In this document: piece after piece, positions 28,648 through 30,319 of the stretch | How positions within the stretch are numbered: position 1 is the stretch's first letter | Layout of the letters: every line of letters starts with the position of its first letter | Source of the DNA: Ministeria vibrans ATCC 50519 | Lineage: Eukaryota > Opisthokonta > Filasterea | Length of the DNA: 30,319 bases | Assembly: GCA_943704425.1 (NCBI GenBank) | Contig: CALSCP010000386.1 | Span: 16,523 to 46,841 of the forward strand | Reading direction: 5' to 3' | Program-made: the position numbers and the translations under genes | The notes under the pieces: generated by a model | Databases searched by the model: none | Seen by the model: only the letters and a program-made list of their open reading frames with translations | What the model was told of the DNA's origin: nothing

Positions 28648-30319
28648 TTAAATGCTGTGTGTCTAGTGTGCGTGCGTTACGTCGGTGCTTCTAAGGAGTT
28701 CCATTGCTTTCTCGTGACGCTCCTTCACACTCTCCAAATTTTCCTTCTTTCCACCTGGTTGAAGGTAGAGCTCCAAAAGTGTGTTGTAGATCTGAAACGA
28801 AAAAGAGGAAAAGAGACAAAGAGTAAGAGACACACAGATAGACACGAGTGTGGTGCGGCGTACGGCAGCAGAAGAGGTTGTGCTGGTGGGGGTTGTAACG
28901 ACATGCTCAAGGAAGGATCGCAGATGTGTGGGACGGTCCACGTAAATGTGGATAAACTCGTCGGGCCTATATGGTCATTGGGTGTCAGTCCTCTCTCATT
29001 CTCACTCTTACTCCGTTGAATTGGTTTATCGTACTTGCATCGCTCGCTTGAGGTCTTTCCGGTGTAGAGTGTTCCGTCGAGGTTCCGTCTTTCGTACCTT
29101 GTGCACAGCTCAATGAGAAACTTTGTGGTCAGATCTGGAAGGGCGTTCACAAGTGCCTTTCCATAGTCCTGCAAAATTAGTCGCGAGTCAGACACACATG
29201 GTTACAGAGTGTATGCGTGTATGTATTGTATGAGGGTGTCTTTGTGGTGTGTGTCTTTGTAGTGTGTCTTTGTGGTGTGTGTCTTTGTGGTGTGTCTTTG
29301 TGGTGCGTGTCTTTGTGGTGTGTGTCTTTGGGGTGTGTGTCTTTGTGGTGTGTGTCTTTGTGGTGTGTGTCTTTGTGGTGCGTGTCTTTGTCGTGTGTGT
29401 CTTTGTGGTGCGTGCGGTTTGAAACCTTGAGATTGCGCTCTGCCTCTGCAAAGGGAAGTGTGTGCATATACTCAAGTGCATCCTACGAAACAAGCAAGAA
29501 CAGGTAGTGCACTGAGTGAGAACACACACTCGACACATTGTGTGGGGTTTACCTGATAGTTCTTGAGATCCTCCAGTTGAATGCGAAGAAACCAGTCGTG
29601 TTGGGCAAAGCGACGGGCCAGATAGAGTGCATGCTTCTGGTAGCCCGCTTGACGACACACCTTGATTGCTGTCTCAACGTCAAAGTACACTTCCCGCTCA
29701 GTCTGAGAGAAAAAACAAACCAGACCAAACTCAGTTCACGTAGTGCCACCACACACTCAAACAGACATATACATACAGACTCACTGGCAATGCACACACA
29801 ACAAACACTCAAATTTGCAGACAGACATTCATCACACTCTCCCTGTCTCTCTCTTTTGACGTACCATAATAAACTCATCGAGGCGCGTGTCGTCCTTGAG
29901 CTTTGTGTAGCAGTTGAGCAGCAGCGTCGTGTGGTCTGCTCCTGCTTGGTTCTTCTCGTGCAGTGCTTGCAGATACGACGTCAGATTGTGGATGCGCTGA
30001 GCATCCAAAAACTATACACAACATCTCATCAATACCACACACCAGGCAGAGACAATCAAAATACCTTGCGAATGACATAGGAGGGCTCGAGGTAGCCAAT
30101 GGTGCGCACATACTGGGCAATGGCGGCATCAAAGTCGCCCTTGGCATACAGATGGTCGCCGTACTTGGTGAAGATCTCGTTGATACTCTCCCGATCGTAG
30201 TGCTGTGACTGCGCCAGCTGAATTGCGTGGTGGTACAGATTCTTGCGGAACAGCATGTCCAGCTTGCTCTGCGTGTCTTTCTCCTCCAGCTGGTACAACT
30301 GTCGCCCAATCCAAAAAAA
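27125..30319 (-). CDS. VPS11: Vacuolar sorting protein VPS11, C-terminal part
   Basis: VPS11 is a core subunit of the HOPS and CORVET tethering complexes in endosome-lysosome traffic. The gene runs off the right edge. Thirteen exons are visible: 30065-30319, 29865-30011, 29553-29702, 29426-29482, 29098-29168, 28864-28966, 28681-28791, 28475-28563, 28208-28291, 27911-28115, 27612-27706, 27336-27549 and 27125-27259. Every phase matches, giving ~571 residues (human total 941). Landmarks in order: LEEKDTQSKLDMLF, YGDHLYAKGDFDAAIAQYVRTIGYLEPSYVIRK, FLDAQRIHNL, YFDVETAIKV, FIHIYVDRPTHLRSFLEH, NILPPLLVVQILSKNSTATLAVVKDY, a coiled segment, and a RING-H2 domain (C-A-A-C...HFLCSHSYH...C-P-V-C). The tail with VVAEFFGRNLFSKTV is also conserved. 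The clathrin-repeat solenoid is complete from the window edge on; the N-terminal beta-propeller lies outside. Confidence 0.95.
28585..28642. repeat. (GA)n microsatellite in VPS11 intron
   Basis: About 58 bp of GA lie within the 117-nt VPS11 intron 28564-28680. On the coding strand it is CT-rich and sits ~20 nt before the acceptor. VPS11 exons on both sides join in frame, so this locus is assembled correctly. Confidence 0.95.
29226..29412. repeat. Minisatellite (GTGTCTTTGTGGTGT)n in VPS11 intron
   Basis: About 12-13 imperfect copies of a 15-bp unit, some shortened to 13 bp, fill most of the longest VPS11 intron (29169-29425, 257 nt). Variants differ by single bases (GGTG/GCTG-type, TAGT, TCGT). 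The unit period of 15 keeps all frames open on both strands, which creates false ORFs. Confidence 0.9.

Noticed and set aside
29188-29658. Repetitive His/Lys/Thr-rich open frames on the minus strand
   Set aside because: They come from the 15-bp minisatellite within a VPS11 intron; conserved VPS11 exons on both sides are in other frames and splice correctly.

Overview
This is nuclear DNA from a eukaryote, probably a unicellular one. The genes are packed tightly (often 60-300 bp apart) on both strands. Coding sequence is GC-rich, intergenic sequence is AT-rich, and simple repeats are abundant. Many genes carry short GT-AG introns; those resolved here run from 47 to 257 nt, most of them 50-110 nt. 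The gene set is animal-like: a GNPTAB-type Stealth phosphotransferase with Notch (LNR) repeats, LSD1 with SWIRM and tower domains, TMEM181, RNF25, a Tudor-PHD protein and VPS11. This would fit a unicellular relative of animals or an amoebozoan, but I cannot name the organism from sequence alone.

Layout. 115-5490 (- strand): two intronless genes for long, mostly helical proteins that I do not recognise, separated by an AT-rich repeat island. 5785-9999 (+): a complete six-exon GNPTAB, divergent from the previous gene. 10158-10760 (+): a small secreted EGF-repeat protein with a three-copy direct repeat ending one base before its ATG. 10865-12169 (-): RNF25 (RWD plus RING), sharing a 127-bp divergent promoter with a NUDT19-like Nudix hydrolase (12297-13100, +). 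13163-15010 (-): TMEM181 in four exons, divergent from a single-exon LSD1/KDM1 gene (15301-18858, +).

19215-20595 is abnormal. The first exon of a DENN-domain gene (+) and the first four exons of the nucleolar GTPase NOG2/GNL2 (-) face each other, and each stops in an intron at one compound GA/GT/GAT microsatellite. Neither gene continues anywhere in the window. 20893-21469 (-) is a DUF1353 protein, a family I know mainly from phages and bacteria. 21716-22356 (+) is a three-exon orphan. 22798-23457 (+) is a THYN1-type EVE protein.

23620-26532 (-) is a Tudor/Tudor/PHD chromatin reader whose 5' end runs into a 94-bp GA tract. Upstream of it (26923-27004, -) lies a lone Derlin first exon with no continuation. 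27125-30319 (-) holds thirteen exons covering the C-terminal part of VPS11; its N-terminus lies outside the window.

These are separate housekeeping genes, not an operon or one pathway. Loose themes are lysosome and endosome biogenesis (GNPTAB, VPS11, perhaps the DENN protein), chromatin (LSD1, Tudor-PHD, EVE) and protein quality control (RNF25, Derlin). The most notable structural observation is that truncated genes meet at GA-type microsatellites at 19.7-19.9 kb and probably 26.5-26.9 kb. This suggests assembly chimeras or repeat-mediated rearrangements. VPS11, by contrast, reads correctly across a similar GA tract at 28.6 kb.
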